A DNA stretch of 64,000 bases from Thalassospira tepidiphila MCCC 1A03514 (GCF_001662875.1 NZ_JPVZ01000002.1:1-64000); one strand, 5' to 3'. Counted from the stretch's first letter, positions 9,276 to 18,410 are shown. The notes: generated by a model not told the origin, from the sequence alone. A program made the numbers and translations.

Positions 9276-9935
9276 CTATTGTTGGGAGATGGCAAGACGG
9301 ATGCCAAGGGCAATGAACATGCCGCCAAGTGCGCGGTTCAACCAGGCACCCAGCTTGCGACTGCCCTTGATCCGGCCAGCGGCCGAGGCCACCGCCAAAA
9401 CCAGCATGCCCTCAACCACAAAGGCGATCAGAAGCACCATCAGGCCGAGTACGAGAAACTGCACCGCGCCATTGCCACGTCTTGGATCAATGAATTGCGG
9501 CAGGAAGGCCATGAAGAAAATCGCCACCTTGGGATTGAGCACATCAATCATCACCCCCTGACGCCAGGCGCCAAAGGCGGTCATCGGTTTGGTCGAAATC
9601 GGGGCGGCTGGTTCAGCCGATTGCGCGGCAGTTTCTGATTTGGCAAAACTGCTGCGCAGTGCGCCGATGCCAAGCCACACCAGATAGGCAACGCCAATCC
9701 ACTTAACGATGGCAAAGGCCAGCGCCGAGGTCGCAAGAATGGCCGAAAGACCAAAAGTTGCCGCCAGAACATGGACAAAGGCACCGGAAATCACGCCAAG
9801 CGATGAAAACAGGCCGATCTTGCGACCATGTACCGCGGTTTGCCCGACAATATAGGCCATGTCCGGCCCCGGAGAGATGTTAAGCAACAGGGCGGCAATC
9901 AGAAACGGCGTATAGGCAACGAGAAGTTCGATCAT
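9276..9935 (-). CDS. LysE/RhtB family amino-acid exporter
   Basis: An inner-membrane efflux protein for amino acids or derivatives such as homoserine, threonine or leucine. The 219-aa protein has about six membrane segments and the family signature near the N-terminus (LNISPGPDMAYIVGQ). Its start overlaps the stop of the DinB gene by 4 bases (ATGA), so the two are translationally coupled. The order on this strand is EamA exporter, DinB protein, LysE exporter. The substrate is unknown. Confidence 0.93.
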   Translation of the reverse strand: MIELLVAYTPFLIAALLLNISPGPDMAYIVGQTAVHGRKIGLFSSLGVISGAFVHVLAATFGLSAILATSALAFAIVKWIGVAYLVWLGIGALRSSFAKSETAAQSAEPAAPISTKPMTAFGAWRQGVMIDVLNPKVAIFFMAFLPQFIDPRRGNGAVQFLVLGLMVLLIAFVVEGMLVLAVASAAGRIKGSRKLGAWLNRALGGMFIALGIRLAISQQ

Positions 9936-10432
9936 CGCAACTGATCCCGGGCGAAAAAGACCAGATCAATCTCAAGCGGGCCCAATCCGGCCTCGATCAG
10001 CATGTTGGATAGCTGCCCACGATGGTGGGTCTGATGATTGAACATATGCGCCAAAACCAGATCGCGCGGCATGGTATAGGCATCGCCCGCGACCGAGTGA
10101 TAGGTAAGATCGGCGGTTACTTCGGCATCGGTCAGGCCGTTGGTGAACTCAATGATCGCCTGATCTTCGGCCACGCGGGCGTGGTGGAGTTCATCGAAGT
10201 TTTCATAAAGCACCGTATTGAGCGGCATGGCCACGGGACTGCCAAGCAGGCGGCTCATCCAGATGCGATCAGCCACCAGGATATGATTGAGCGTGCGCAG
10301 GATCGACGGGAAGAAGGCCGTGCGCGGGGCATCGAGTTCGGCCGCTGGCAATTTCGCGCAAAGCCCGTAGGCACGCGAATTGGCCCAGAGATTATATTGC
10401 GCCATGCGTTCGAAATAGGCCGCACCGTTCAT
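9932..10432 (-). CDS. DinB family protein
   Basis: A four-helix-bundle protein of the DinB/YfiT superfamily, whose members bind a divalent metal through three histidines and often act as thiol transferases or stress proteins. In 166 aa the typical MAQYNLWAN start, LNHILVADRIW (metal His) and HMFNHQTHHRGQ (two further His) are all seen. It sits between two exporter genes, 27 bases after the EamA gene and overlapping the LysE gene. A role in detoxifying or modifying an exported compound would be inference only. Confidence 0.92.
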   Translation of the reverse strand: MNGAAYFERMAQYNLWANSRAYGLCAKLPAAELDAPRTAFFPSILRTLNHILVADRIWMSRLLGSPVAMPLNTVLYENFDELHHARVAEDQAIIEFTNGLTDAEVTADLTYHSVAGDAYTMPRDLVLAHMFNHQTHHRGQLSNMLIEAGLGPLEIDLVFFARDQLR

Positions 10433-10459
10433 CTTGTTACTCCGTCTTCAGGTCTGCGA

Positions 10460-11401
10460 TCAGGGCTTCGCCGTCGGGTTTGTTGCGCAAGTTGGCGGTA
10501 CCGGAGCAACCTGTTCGAGCACCTTGGTCGCCGGTTTGGGAACCCGTTTGGTCAGAATAACCACGTTGCCGACCAATGTCAGCGCCACACCCCAGATTAT
10601 ATTGCCCGTCCAGTGGAAATCCTCAAACCAGGTCGACAACAACAGGGCAACAATCGGGAACATCACCGAACTATAGGCCGCACGATCCGGCCCGATTTTG
10701 CCCAAAAGTGTGAGATAGAAGCCAAAGCCCAGAACCGATCCGAACAGGGCGAGATAGACCAAAGCTGCCAAGAATCTGGCACTGGTATCAAACGACACCG
10801 GGATCCCGGCAAGCGCGATATAGCCAAACAGCAAGACCGTGCCATAAAGCATGCCATAAGCATTGGCCTGCATGACCGGCACACCGCGCGCATGGTTGCG
10901 TGCGGACGCCATATTGCCAAGCGATGCGATGTAACTTCCAGCAAGGGAGACCAGAAGCCCGATGCTGCCGCCGGTGGTCAGATCGAAGGCCGCCAGATCA
11001 TTGGCAAAGACCATGGCAATGCCGGTAAGCCCGATCCCGGCCCCGATCAAAGTGCGGGTTTCGGGACGGCGTCGGAAAAAGATCACGCCATTAATCATAT
11101 TCATGATGACGATGGTTGAAAACACCACCGCCAGAAGCCCGGACGTCAGATGGATACTGGCGACATAGATCAGGACATAGTTCAGCGAAAACAGACAGAC
11201 GCCCAGAACCGCCATGAAGAAATGATCGCGCAAGCCAAAGCGCATCGGCAAACGCCGCAAACCACACCAGGCCATCAAAATCAGCGTTGCCAAGGCAAAG
11301 CGATAGGCGACGGCCACTTCGGGGGCGACCGAAAGCTGATACTGAATGGCGATCCAGGTCGATCCCCAGATCAAGACAACTGCTGCATAAAGACCGAACA
11401 T
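10460..11401 (-). CDS. DMT superfamily (EamA) transporter
   Basis: A ten-helix inner-membrane exporter with two EamA repeats. The start is placed at ATG 11401 (MFGLYAAVVLIWGSTWIAIQYQ), which opens straight into the first membrane helix with the typical IWGSTW motif. The longer frame adds 30 unlikely residues. This gives 313 aa. It is the first gene of an eamA-dinB-lysE unit. Substrates of such proteins are usually amino acids, nucleosides or drugs. This copy is not close in sequence to the triple EamA cluster at 14.4-17.2 kb. Confidence 0.9.
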   Translation of the reverse strand: MFGLYAAVVLIWGSTWIAIQYQLSVAPEVAVAYRFALATLILMAWCGLRRLPMRFGLRDHFFMAVLGVCLFSLNYVLIYVASIHLTSGLLAVVFSTIVIMNMINGVIFFRRRPETRTLIGAGIGLTGIAMVFANDLAAFDLTTGGSIGLLVSLAGSYIASLGNMASARNHARGVPVMQANAYGMLYGTVLLFGYIALAGIPVSFDTSARFLAALVYLALFGSVLGFGFYLTLLGKIGPDRAAYSSVMFPIVALLLSTWFEDFHWTGNIIWGVALTLVGNVVILTKRVPKPATKVLEQVAPVPPTCATNPTAKP

Positions 11402-11527
11402 GGCCCAAGGACTCCAAAAGAATTGAAGCCACAATTTAGGGCAGTTCAGAACCGGCGCCAAACCAGCTTTTTTGATCCAGCCATTAGCCAAACTAATCCA
11501 AAGACCGGAAATCTAATGCATAGCCAA

Positions 11528-13573
11528 TCAGGATTTTTTCGACCGGCCTGCTTTGCCGGGCTTTTTGCCGCTGTCTTCTGGTTCGGGGGTTTCAGCGCCA
11601 TCTTCGGGGGTGTCACCGGACGTTTCGTTAACCGCGTCGTCAGCCACATGGTCGATCATGTCATCGGACGTGTCAGGTACGTCGGGTGCCTCCGTCACAT
11701 CGGCCTCGTCTGTGCCATCATCAATCTGCTTGGCCGCCGGTGATGTCTGATCGCTCAGCGTCGCGTTCTTTTCGGCGCGTTTGCGTTTTTGCCAGTCTTT
11801 CCAAATGGCCAGCAATTCGCTGCGCGACTGGAAGATCGGAATGCGGCGTTTTGGTTTGGCTTTTTGTTGTTCGACCGCCAAGCCGACCTCGAGCACGTCG
11901 TGCTCATCATCGGTGCGGCGCACGATCAGCTCCACCGTGCCATAGGGCATGCGATCACCGAGTTCGAGATCGCCGGGCAGATCACGCTCGAGGATTTCGG
12001 CCACGGTGAGTTCGGTATCATCAGCGTCGACGGCAAAGCCATAGAGACGACCAATATCGGCAATCCGGGTATCGGCCGGGAAGCTGAAATCACCGAACAG
12101 TTCGACGTCATTGGCCCCCTCGGCCGGACCGGCAAAGAGTTGGTCGAGCAGGTCGACATGCTTGGGCGGGGTGATGATATAGACCTGATCACCACCCTGA
12201 ACCGGCCCGGCAGAATGCGGACGCAATGACGCGCCATCACGCAAAATCAGACTTGGCCGTGCCCAGCGCGGAATACGATGGCCGGTGGCAACGGCACTGG
12301 CTTCGTGAACGCGATAGACAACAATTTCCTGATTGGCATTGCCGGGCAGTTCAAGATCAATACGATCCACCGGGCCATGGCGGGCCGGCACAATAATGCC
12401 CAGCCAATGCGCCATGCGCCGGATCGTCCAGCCCTGCAACAGAAGCGATGTAATCACGACGATGAAGGCGGTGTTAAACAACAGCTGCCCTTCGGGCACG
12501 CCTTCGACCATCGGCACAATGGCAAGCAGGATGGAGACCGCCCCGCGCAGACCGACCCATGAAATAAAGGCGGTGTCATTGCGCGAGAAGTTAAAGAACA
12601 TCAGGCACAGCCAGACCGCCACCGGACGGGCGACAAACACCAGAACCAGCGCCAGAATGACGCCCGGAAGGACAACCGTGCCGAACTCGGACGGGGTGGC
12701 CAGCAGACCCAAAGTGACAAACATCGCGATCTGGGCAAGCCAAGTGGTGACATGCTGAAAACGCCGGACGCCGACGCTCATTTTCATGTTGCTGTTCCCG
12801 GCATAAAGACCCGCGACATAAACCGCCAAAAAGCCACTGCCGCCGAGAATACTGGTCGCGCCAAACAGGCTGAGTGCCAACGCCATGGTAATGATCGGCA
12901 CCAGTCCCGGTTCAAGTTTGACCCGGTTGATCATCCAGACCAGCGCATAACCGCCGGCAAGGCCGAAGATCGCGCCAAGACCGATCTGAAGGATGAAGCG
13001 TTGCAGGAGTTCAAGCGCGATGTTTTCACCGCCGCCAAGAATGATCAGTTCGACAAGCGAGATGGTCAGAAACACCGCCATCGGGTCGTTCGAACCCGAT
13101 TCAACTTCAAGCGTGCTGCGCGTACGATCACGCAGATTGATCCCGCCAACGCGCAAAAGGAAAAACACCGCCGCCGCATCGGTCGAGCTGACAATCGCCC
13201 CGAACAAAAGGGCGACCAGCCAAGGCACATCAAGCACCAGCCAGGTTACCCCGCCAATCACCCCGGTGGTGATCAACACCCCGAAAGTTGCCAGAACAAG
13301 CGATGGTCCGGCTGCGATTTTTAACGTTCGGAGCTGGGTTTCAAAGCCACTGTCAAACAGGATCAGGGCGAGCGCGATGGAGCCGATGAAATAGGCGAGC
13401 GGCGCGTTGTCGAACATGATGCCGCCAATGCCGTCCTCGCCCGCCGCCAGGCCGACAAACAGAAACACCAGAAGCAACGGGGCGCCGACACGAAAGCTGA
13501 CCAGACTGGTGAAAACAGCCACCACCACCAGAATCGATGCAATCAGGATCACCAGATTCATCGATTCAATCAT
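11528..13573 (-). CDS. Potassium/proton antiporter, CPA1 family, with RCK_C and CorC/HlyC domains
   Basis: An inner-membrane K+(Na+)/H+ antiporter like NhaP2/CvrA. Residues 1-395 hold about 12 membrane helices with SSTDAAAVFFLLR and VESGSNDPMAVF active-site motifs. Residues about 400-480 form a TrkA-C/RCK_C ligand-binding domain and about 490-570 a CorC_HlyC domain. The 681-aa protein also has a highly acidic, low-complexity tail of about 90 residues ending in a basic GKKPGKAGRSKKS patch. That tail is longer than I expect for the family. The gene stands alone, downstream of the Lrp-type regulator on the same strand. Confidence 0.92.
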   Translation of the reverse strand: MIESMNLVILIASILVVVAVFTSLVSFRVGAPLLLVFLFVGLAAGEDGIGGIMFDNAPLAYFIGSIALALILFDSGFETQLRTLKIAAGPSLVLATFGVLITTGVIGGVTWLVLDVPWLVALLFGAIVSSTDAAAVFFLLRVGGINLRDRTRSTLEVESGSNDPMAVFLTISLVELIILGGGENIALELLQRFILQIGLGAIFGLAGGYALVWMINRVKLEPGLVPIITMALALSLFGATSILGGSGFLAVYVAGLYAGNSNMKMSVGVRRFQHVTTWLAQIAMFVTLGLLATPSEFGTVVLPGVILALVLVFVARPVAVWLCLMFFNFSRNDTAFISWVGLRGAVSILLAIVPMVEGVPEGQLLFNTAFIVVITSLLLQGWTIRRMAHWLGIIVPARHGPVDRIDLELPGNANQEIVVYRVHEASAVATGHRIPRWARPSLILRDGASLRPHSAGPVQGGDQVYIITPPKHVDLLDQLFAGPAEGANDVELFGDFSFPADTRIADIGRLYGFAVDADDTELTVAEILERDLPGDLELGDRMPYGTVELIVRRTDDEHDVLEVGLAVEQQKAKPKRRIPIFQSRSELLAIWKDWQKRKRAEKNATLSDQTSPAAKQIDDGTDEADVTEAPDVPDTSDDMIDHVADDAVNETSGDTPEDGAETPEPEDSGKKPGKAGRSKKS

Positions 13574-13730
13574 TTCGGGGGCTCCTATGTCGGGACATCA
13601 GAATGGGTTTGGCGGGTTACGCGCGCAGTACTATCACATAGTGATACTTAGGAAATGATGACCGGCAATGCCATCTCCCCCCGATGACTGATCAAAATTA
13701 TCCTGAAACTGTAAAGTCAGGCACGGCCCC

Positions 13731-14192
13731 CTATTCGTGATCGGCCTGTGCCGGAACAAATAGGGTTTCCTTGGCCGTCGACAAGGCAATTTCCGGCAGA
13801 ACTTCGACGACGCCGGGCATTTCCTTGATCGTGTCGGAAATAAACGATTCCAGATGGCCGGTATCACGCAGGCGCAGTTTGACGAGAAAATCAAAGCGCC
13901 CGGTCATGTGATGGCATTCCAGCACTTCATCGGCCTTGATCAGGGATTTGACCAGTTTCTTGTTGCCCTTGGCCGGATCGGTACGCAGCCAGACCATTGC
14001 GGTCAAGGCACGGCCAATGGCGTGCGGATCGACCGAAATGCGATAGGCCTGAATAATCCCCTGTTCGCGCAGCTTGCGCACACGATCATTCACCGCAGAA
14101 ACAGACAGCCCGACCTTTGTTCCCAAAACCGAATAGGACAGTGATGCGTCTTCCTGCAGGATGTCGATCAGTTTGCGATCAATTGCATCCAT
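13731..14192 (-). CDS. Lrp/AsnC family transcriptional regulator
   Basis: A small DNA-binding regulator that usually responds to an amino acid. The 153-aa protein has an N-terminal winged HTH (MDAIDRKLIDILQEDASLSY, residues 1-60) and a C-terminal RAM/AsnC ligand-binding domain (about 65-145). It is divergent from three tandem EamA exporters with 168 bases between. The classic logic is control of the neighbouring exporter genes by the exported amino acid. A 15-bp Lrp-like dyad lies at the far end of this gap. Confidence 0.94.
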   Translation of the reverse strand: MDAIDRKLIDILQEDASLSYSVLGTKVGLSVSAVNDRVRKLREQGIIQAYRISVDPHAIGRALTAMVWLRTDPAKGNKKLVKSLIKADEVLECHHMTGRFDFLVKLRLRDTGHLESFISDTIKEMPGVVEVLPEIALSTAKETLFVPAQADHE

Positions 14193-14356
14193 TTATCTTC
14201 CCCCTGAATGGATTTTGCTGATTGCCTTGATCTTACACGAAAAACGGGTGTGCGCGAACTGTTCGCCAAATTTGCCGGGTCTGCCATGCGCCGCTGCCAT
14301 GCGATATCCCGTTCGCGAGACTGGATTTTTTCCGGATAGCTGCGTAAACCTTTACT

Positions 14357-14371
14357 TGTAATGATTTTACA
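14357..14371. promoter_or_regulatory. Possible Lrp/AsnC operator at start of first EamA gene
   Basis: TGTAATGATTTTACA is a 15-bp dyad with 5-bp arms and an AT-rich centre, the length and form of Lrp/AsnC sites. It overlaps the annotated ATG at 14361, so either the regulator blocks initiation directly or the true start is the in-frame ATG at 14400. Confidence 0.4.
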
Positions 14372-15347
14372 TCGCCCCGCCTCTGACAATGCAGCCCTGA
14401 TGGGCGCCCTTCTTATGATCAGTGCTGCAATGTGTTTTGCGGTAATGGCGGTTTTTATCCGCTATGTCACAGCAGACCTGCATCCGTTCGAGGCATCGTT
14501 TTTCCGTAACCTGTTCGGATTGTTGCCAATGGTGCCATGGATGGTGCGTCATGGCGCGAGCGGATTAAAGACCGAGCGGTTCAAGCTGCATTTTCTGCGC
14601 GGGGTGCTGGGTTTCGGAGCGATGTCGTGCATTTTTACCGCCCTTTCGCTATCACCCGCCGCACAGGTCATTGCGATCAACTTTACCCTGCCGATCCTGA
14701 CCACGGTTCTGGCCGCCGTTGTGGTGCGCGAAACCGTGCGCGCGCGTCGCTGGAGCGCAATTGCGATCGGTTTTGTCGGGGCGATGATTGTGATCCGTCC
14801 GTTTGGCCAAAGTTTTGAGACCGGTGCGATCCTGGCCCTTGGCGCGACGGTTTTCATGGCGTGCGCGATGACCACGGTCAAAATGCTGTCACGGACAGAA
14901 AGTGCCAATGCCATCGTAACCTGGATGGGCCTGATCATGACGCCGCTGTCGCTGATCCCGGCGCTGATATACTGGCAGGGGCCGACCGTCTGGCAATTGT
15001 TCATCCTGTTGATCATTGCCGTGACCGGAACGGCGGGGCAGCAATTACTGGTGCGTGCCTATCGCACGGCCGATCAGTCCTATGTCATGATTTTTGATTT
15101 CCTGCGCCTGCCCTTTGTTGCGGCCCTGGCCTATGTGATGTTTGGCGAGGTGGTTGATTTCTGGACCTGGGCCGGGGCGGCCTTGATCATTGGATCAGCA
15201 CTTTATATCGCGCGGCGTGAGGCGGTTCTGGCCAAAAGGGCCAAGAGAGAAGCCAACCTGCCGACCACAGCACCCGCCGATCCGCAAGCCATCCCGGTAA
15301 CCCGCGTTGATCGGGATGCCAGCGCAAAGGACAAGCCCGATGCGTGA
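14361..15347 (+). CDS. DMT superfamily (EamA) transporter, first of three tandem paralogues
   Basis: An inner-membrane exporter with ten predicted helices in two EamA repeats. The 328-aa frame starts at ATG 14361. An alternative is ATG 14400 (MGALLMISAAMCF), which begins right at the first helix. Neither has a good ribosome binding site. The cytoplasmic C-terminal tail (about residues 285-328) is charged and Pro-rich, unlike the helical core. The stop overlaps the start of the next gene by 8 bases. Shared blocks with the next two genes, such as TPLSLIPALI and LRLPFV, mark them as duplicates. Confidence 0.92.
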   Translation: MILHRPASDNAALMGALLMISAAMCFAVMAVFIRYVTADLHPFEASFFRNLFGLLPMVPWMVRHGASGLKTERFKLHFLRGVLGFGAMSCIFTALSLSPAAQVIAINFTLPILTTVLAAVVVRETVRARRWSAIAIGFVGAMIVIRPFGQSFETGAILALGATVFMACAMTTVKMLSRTESANAIVTWMGLIMTPLSLIPALIYWQGPTVWQLFILLIIAVTGTAGQQLLVRAYRTADQSYVMIFDFLRLPFVAALAYVMFGEVVDFWTWAGAALIIGSALYIARREAVLAKRAKREANLPTTAPADPQAIPVTRVDRDASAKDKPDA

Positions 15348-16290
15348 ATGGTTTAACGGACTTCCGCCCTATTTGCAGGCAACTGCCTTTGGCCTGATGG
15401 CATCGATCAGTGCGGCGATCTTTTCGGTGTTTGTCCGCCTTGCGACCGAGCATATCGATCCGTTGCAGGCGGTGTTTTTGCGCAATTTCTTTGGGCTTTT
15501 GTTCATCGCACCGATTGCGTTGCGGGCCGGATTAACGCCGCTTAAGACCAAGCGTTTCCCGATGTTCTGCCTGCGTGCGGTTCTGTCGATGGGGGCGATG
15601 AGTTTCTGGTTTTCGGCGATTGCCTATATGCCGCTGGCCGAGGCGACTGCGCTTAATTTCACCGTGCCACTATTTGGGACCATTCTTGCCGCGATCTTTT
15701 TGGGTGAGAAAGTTCGCAAATACCGGATTGCCGCCTTGTTGGTCGGTTTTGGCGGGGTGCTGGTGATCATTAGGCCGGGCAGCGAAACCGTGCAACTGGC
15801 AAGCCTGTTTCCGATTGCCGCCGCAATTTGCATGGCCAGCGCGGGATTGACGATCAAGTCACTGTCGCGGACCGAAAACCCGACCGCCATCATCCTTTAC
15901 ATGATGATGCTGACCACGCCCCTGACCCTGATCCCGGCATTGTTTGTGTGGGAGACACCGAGCCTTGAGGTGCTTGGCCTGATGGTGGCGGGCGCGTTCA
16001 TGGCCAACATCACCCAGCTTTGTAATACCAACGCCTTTCGGGTTTATGATTACAGCTTTGTGATCGGGTTTAATTACCTGCGCCTGCCCTTTGTCGTCGG
16101 TATCGCACTGGTGATGTTTGGCGAGGTTCCGGAAATCTGGCTGGTGCCGGGTGCGGCCCTGATTATCGGATCCGCACTTTATATCGCGCGGCGCGAGGCG
16201 AAGCTGAACCGCGAAGCCAACCGGATCAAGCGCGGGCTTTCAGCCACGGCAAGTGATCTTGACCCGCCGCCGTCCAACAGGAAGTCGTGA
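15340..16290 (+). CDS. DMT superfamily (EamA) transporter, second of three tandem paralogues
   Basis: Start ATG 15340 (MREWFNGLPPYLQATAFG) has an AAAGGA ribosome binding site inside the previous gene, so the two are coupled. The 316-aa protein has ten membrane helices in two EamA repeats, the usual RNFFGLLF, PLAEATALNFTVPLFGTI and NYLRLPFVV blocks, and a short basic tail. It is much closer to the third copy than to the first: PLAEAT.LNFTVPLFGTILAA is almost identical in both. Confidence 0.93.
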   Translation: MREWFNGLPPYLQATAFGLMASISAAIFSVFVRLATEHIDPLQAVFLRNFFGLLFIAPIALRAGLTPLKTKRFPMFCLRAVLSMGAMSFWFSAIAYMPLAEATALNFTVPLFGTILAAIFLGEKVRKYRIAALLVGFGGVLVIIRPGSETVQLASLFPIAAAICMASAGLTIKSLSRTENPTAIILYMMMLTTPLTLIPALFVWETPSLEVLGLMVAGAFMANITQLCNTNAFRVYDYSFVIGFNYLRLPFVVGIALVMFGEVPEIWLVPGAALIIGSALYIARREAKLNREANRIKRGLSATASDLDPPPSNRKS

Positions 16291-16294
16291 CAGC

Positions 16295-17176
16295 ATGCGG
16301 GCATGGTTCAACACCCAGTCCGATGTGATGCGGGCAAGCTTTTTTGCGCTGTTTGCGGCCATTCTGGCGGCGTGTTTTACGCTCACCATCCGCTATGCCA
16401 CCGAGGAACTGCATCCCTATCAGGCGGTGTTTTTGCGCTTTGCCTTTGGCCTGATCCTGATTTTGCCGATGGTGATGAAGCGCGGGATTGGCAGCCTTGC
16501 CACCAAGCGCCTGCCTTTGTTTGGCTTGCGCGGCGTGTTGTCGGCAGCAGAGATGTGTTTGTGGTTTATGGCGGTGTTGTATTTGCCACTGGCCGAGGCG
16601 ACGACGCTTAATTTCACGGTACCCCTGTTTGGCACCATTCTGGCCGCGGTTATTTTGCGCGAACAGGTGCGCATTCACCGCTGGCTTGCGATTGTTATCG
16701 GGTTTGTCGGTGTGGCCCTGATCATTCAGCCGGGGTCTGATACCATGCAAGCGGCCAGCATTTTACCGATTGCGGCGGCGATCTGCATGGCCAGTGCCGG
16801 GTTGATCACAAAGCGGTTGGTGGTAACGGAGTCCACCACATCGCTTTTGTTTTATCTGATGATCATCACCACACCGGTTTCCCTGATCCCGGCATTATTC
16901 GTCTGGCAGACGCCAAGCTGGTCTGCACTTGGCCTGATGGCGGTTGCCGCCCTGATGATGAATGTGATGCAGGTTTGTAACGTCAAAGCCCTGCAACTGG
17001 CCGATTACAGTTTCTTTGTCGGGTTTTCCTATTTGCGTTTGCCGATCATTGCGGTGCTGGCGCTGATTCTGTTTGGCGAAGTGCCCGATATCTGGATCCT
17101 GCCCGGCGGGGCTATGATTATTGGCGCTGCGATCTATGTCGCCCTTCGTGAGCGCAAGCTTGCCAAAGCCAGATAA
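16295..17176 (+). CDS. DMT superfamily (EamA) transporter, third of three tandem paralogues
   Basis: Start ATG 16295 (MRAWFNTQSDVMRASFFAL) follows an AGGAAG ribosome binding site 4 bases after the previous stop. The 293-aa protein has ten membrane helices, two EamA repeats, and a very short C-terminus (RERKLAKAR). The N-terminal MR.WFN is shared with the second copy, which supports recent duplication. The three genes form one operon divergent from the Lrp-type regulator. Whether the copies form hetero-oligomers or have separate substrates is open. Confidence 0.93.
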   Translation: MRAWFNTQSDVMRASFFALFAAILAACFTLTIRYATEELHPYQAVFLRFAFGLILILPMVMKRGIGSLATKRLPLFGLRGVLSAAEMCLWFMAVLYLPLAEATTLNFTVPLFGTILAAVILREQVRIHRWLAIVIGFVGVALIIQPGSDTMQAASILPIAAAICMASAGLITKRLVVTESTTSLLFYLMIITTPVSLIPALFVWQTPSWSALGLMAVAALMMNVMQVCNVKALQLADYSFFVGFSYLRLPIIAVLALILFGEVPDIWILPGGAMIIGAAIYVALRERKLAKAR

Positions 17177-17197
17177 GGGTCGACGACGCGTCACCCA

Positions 17198-17809
17198 TCA
17201 CCCGTCATAACCCCGCAAACTGTTATAGCGCGCGATTTGATCGGGGCTCAGGATTTCCGGGGTCTTGAGGTGAGTCGACAGATGGACATAGCGCAACCGG
17301 CCCAAACTTTGGGTGATGGTGTTTATCAGCCCTTCGAGTTCTTCTGCGGTCAGGCCGCCGGCCTTGAATGCCGCGTCCAGGGCGACTTCAGCCTCGATCA
17401 ATCTGTTGCCGGCAATGATCGCGTTTTCTTTCATGTCGGCATAAAGCGCGGTGATGGCGGCATGCTGGTCTGAAGACAACGGGATCTGAGCAGACAGTTC
17501 GAGCAAATGGGCAGGCCCCGGCACGCCATTCAGTTCGGCGGCCTTGGCCAATCCCCAACCACCGCCCTTTCGCAGTTCCGCCATATCGTCGGCCGACAGG
17601 CTTTTGACCGGGCGATGTTGTTGACCGACATAGGGTGATGGCGTGCTTGCGTCGCTGGCCATGTTACTGCCGCGCTGCGCATTGTCGGTGCGATGCATGT
17701 GGGCATTCCCCTGTGCATGGGCCGTTAACGGGATGGTCAATCCGAGCAGGATCAAGGCGGGAAACGCGACCCGGAATGCGATTTGCGACAGGCGGGGGAG
17801 AATAAGCAT
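17198..17809 (-). CDS. Periplasmic LTXXQ/Spy-like protein (putative metal or envelope stress sensor)
   Basis: A secreted helical protein of the Spy/CpxP/CnrX type. From ATG 17809 (AAGGTG ribosome binding site) the 203-aa product has a signal peptide ending near AHAQ. A His/Met-containing stretch (NAHMHRTDNAQRGSNM) follows, then a helical region with two LTXXQ-type elements (IPLSSDQ and LSPDQIARY). The His/Met-rich start suggests metal contact, but that is inference. It is divergent from a Crp-like regulator with only 58 bases between. Confidence 0.75.
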   Translation of the reverse strand: MLILPRLSQIAFRVAFPALILLGLTIPLTAHAQGNAHMHRTDNAQRGSNMASDASTPSPYVGQQHRPVKSLSADDMAELRKGGGWGLAKAAELNGVPGPAHLLELSAQIPLSSDQHAAITALYADMKENAIIAGNRLIEAEVALDAAFKAGGLTAEELEGLINTITQSLGRLRYVHLSTHLKTPEILSPDQIARYNSLRGYDG

Positions 17810-17865
17810 GGCAACACCTTTTGGTTTGAATGAACGCCAAGCTTGAAACAGGTCAGCCAATTGTC

Positions 17866-17883
17866 ACATGATAGATATCATGT
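17866..17883. promoter_or_regulatory. 18-bp palindrome over the start of the Crp-like gene
   Basis: ACATGATA-GA-TATCATGT is a perfect dyad with 8-bp arms. It covers the first possible ATG (17868) of the regulator gene and ends inside the second (17880). It lies in the short divergent gap with the LTXXQ gene, so one bound dimer could affect both. Confidence 0.5.
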
Positions 17884-18410
17884 CGGTATCAATCTTTGAT
17901 CTTCTCAACCGTTTTCATGGCAGGCTGTATGATTACAGCCCGCCCAAGGTCCTGTTTCGCAAAGGCGACCCGGTCGAGCATCTTTTCCTTATTCTCAGCG
18001 GGGAAATGCGGCTGGCACGGTTTTTGGAAAACGGCGACGAGATTGTTTTGCAACGCGCTGGACCGAACAGCGTTTTGGCAGAGGCATCATTGTTTTCGCA
18101 TTACTATCATTGTGATGCTGTCTGCCATCAGGATGCGCAGGTCAAAATGATCCGCAAACATGATGTTGAAGCCCATCTTGCCGATAACAATCAGATGGCA
18201 CTATCGCTTGCCGCGCATCTGGCGCGCGAGGTGCAGGCAACCCGCCAGCGGGCAGAGATTTTGCGGCTTCGCACAGTCGCTGAACGGCTTGATGCCTGGA
18301 TCGCCTGGCATGACGGGGTGCTGCCCGAAAAGGGCAATTGGCGGGTGATTGCCCTTGAAATCGGTGTCAGTCCCGAAGCACTTTATCGCGAGATCGCGCA
18401 GCGCCGCTAA
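17868..18410 (+). CDS. Crp/Fnr family transcriptional regulator (short form)
   Basis: A cytoplasmic regulator with a cyclic-nucleotide-binding fold at about residues 20-115 (RKGDPVEHLFLILSGEMRLARF) and a long dimer helix. A compact HTH at the very end (WRVIALEIGVSPEALYREIAQ) completes the 180-aa protein. It lacks the C-terminal wing of full-length Crp (about 210 aa). The Fnr cysteine cluster is absent, so it is not an oxygen sensor of the Fnr kind. The start could be 17868 or 17880 (MSVSIFDLLNRF). Both overlap the palindrome noted separately. Confidence 0.85.
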   Translation: MIDIMSVSIFDLLNRFHGRLYDYSPPKVLFRKGDPVEHLFLILSGEMRLARFLENGDEIVLQRAGPNSVLAEASLFSHYYHCDAVCHQDAQVKMIRKHDVEAHLADNNQMALSLAAHLAREVQATRQRAEILRLRTVAERLDAWIAWHDGVLPEKGNWRVIALEIGVSPEALYREIAQRR

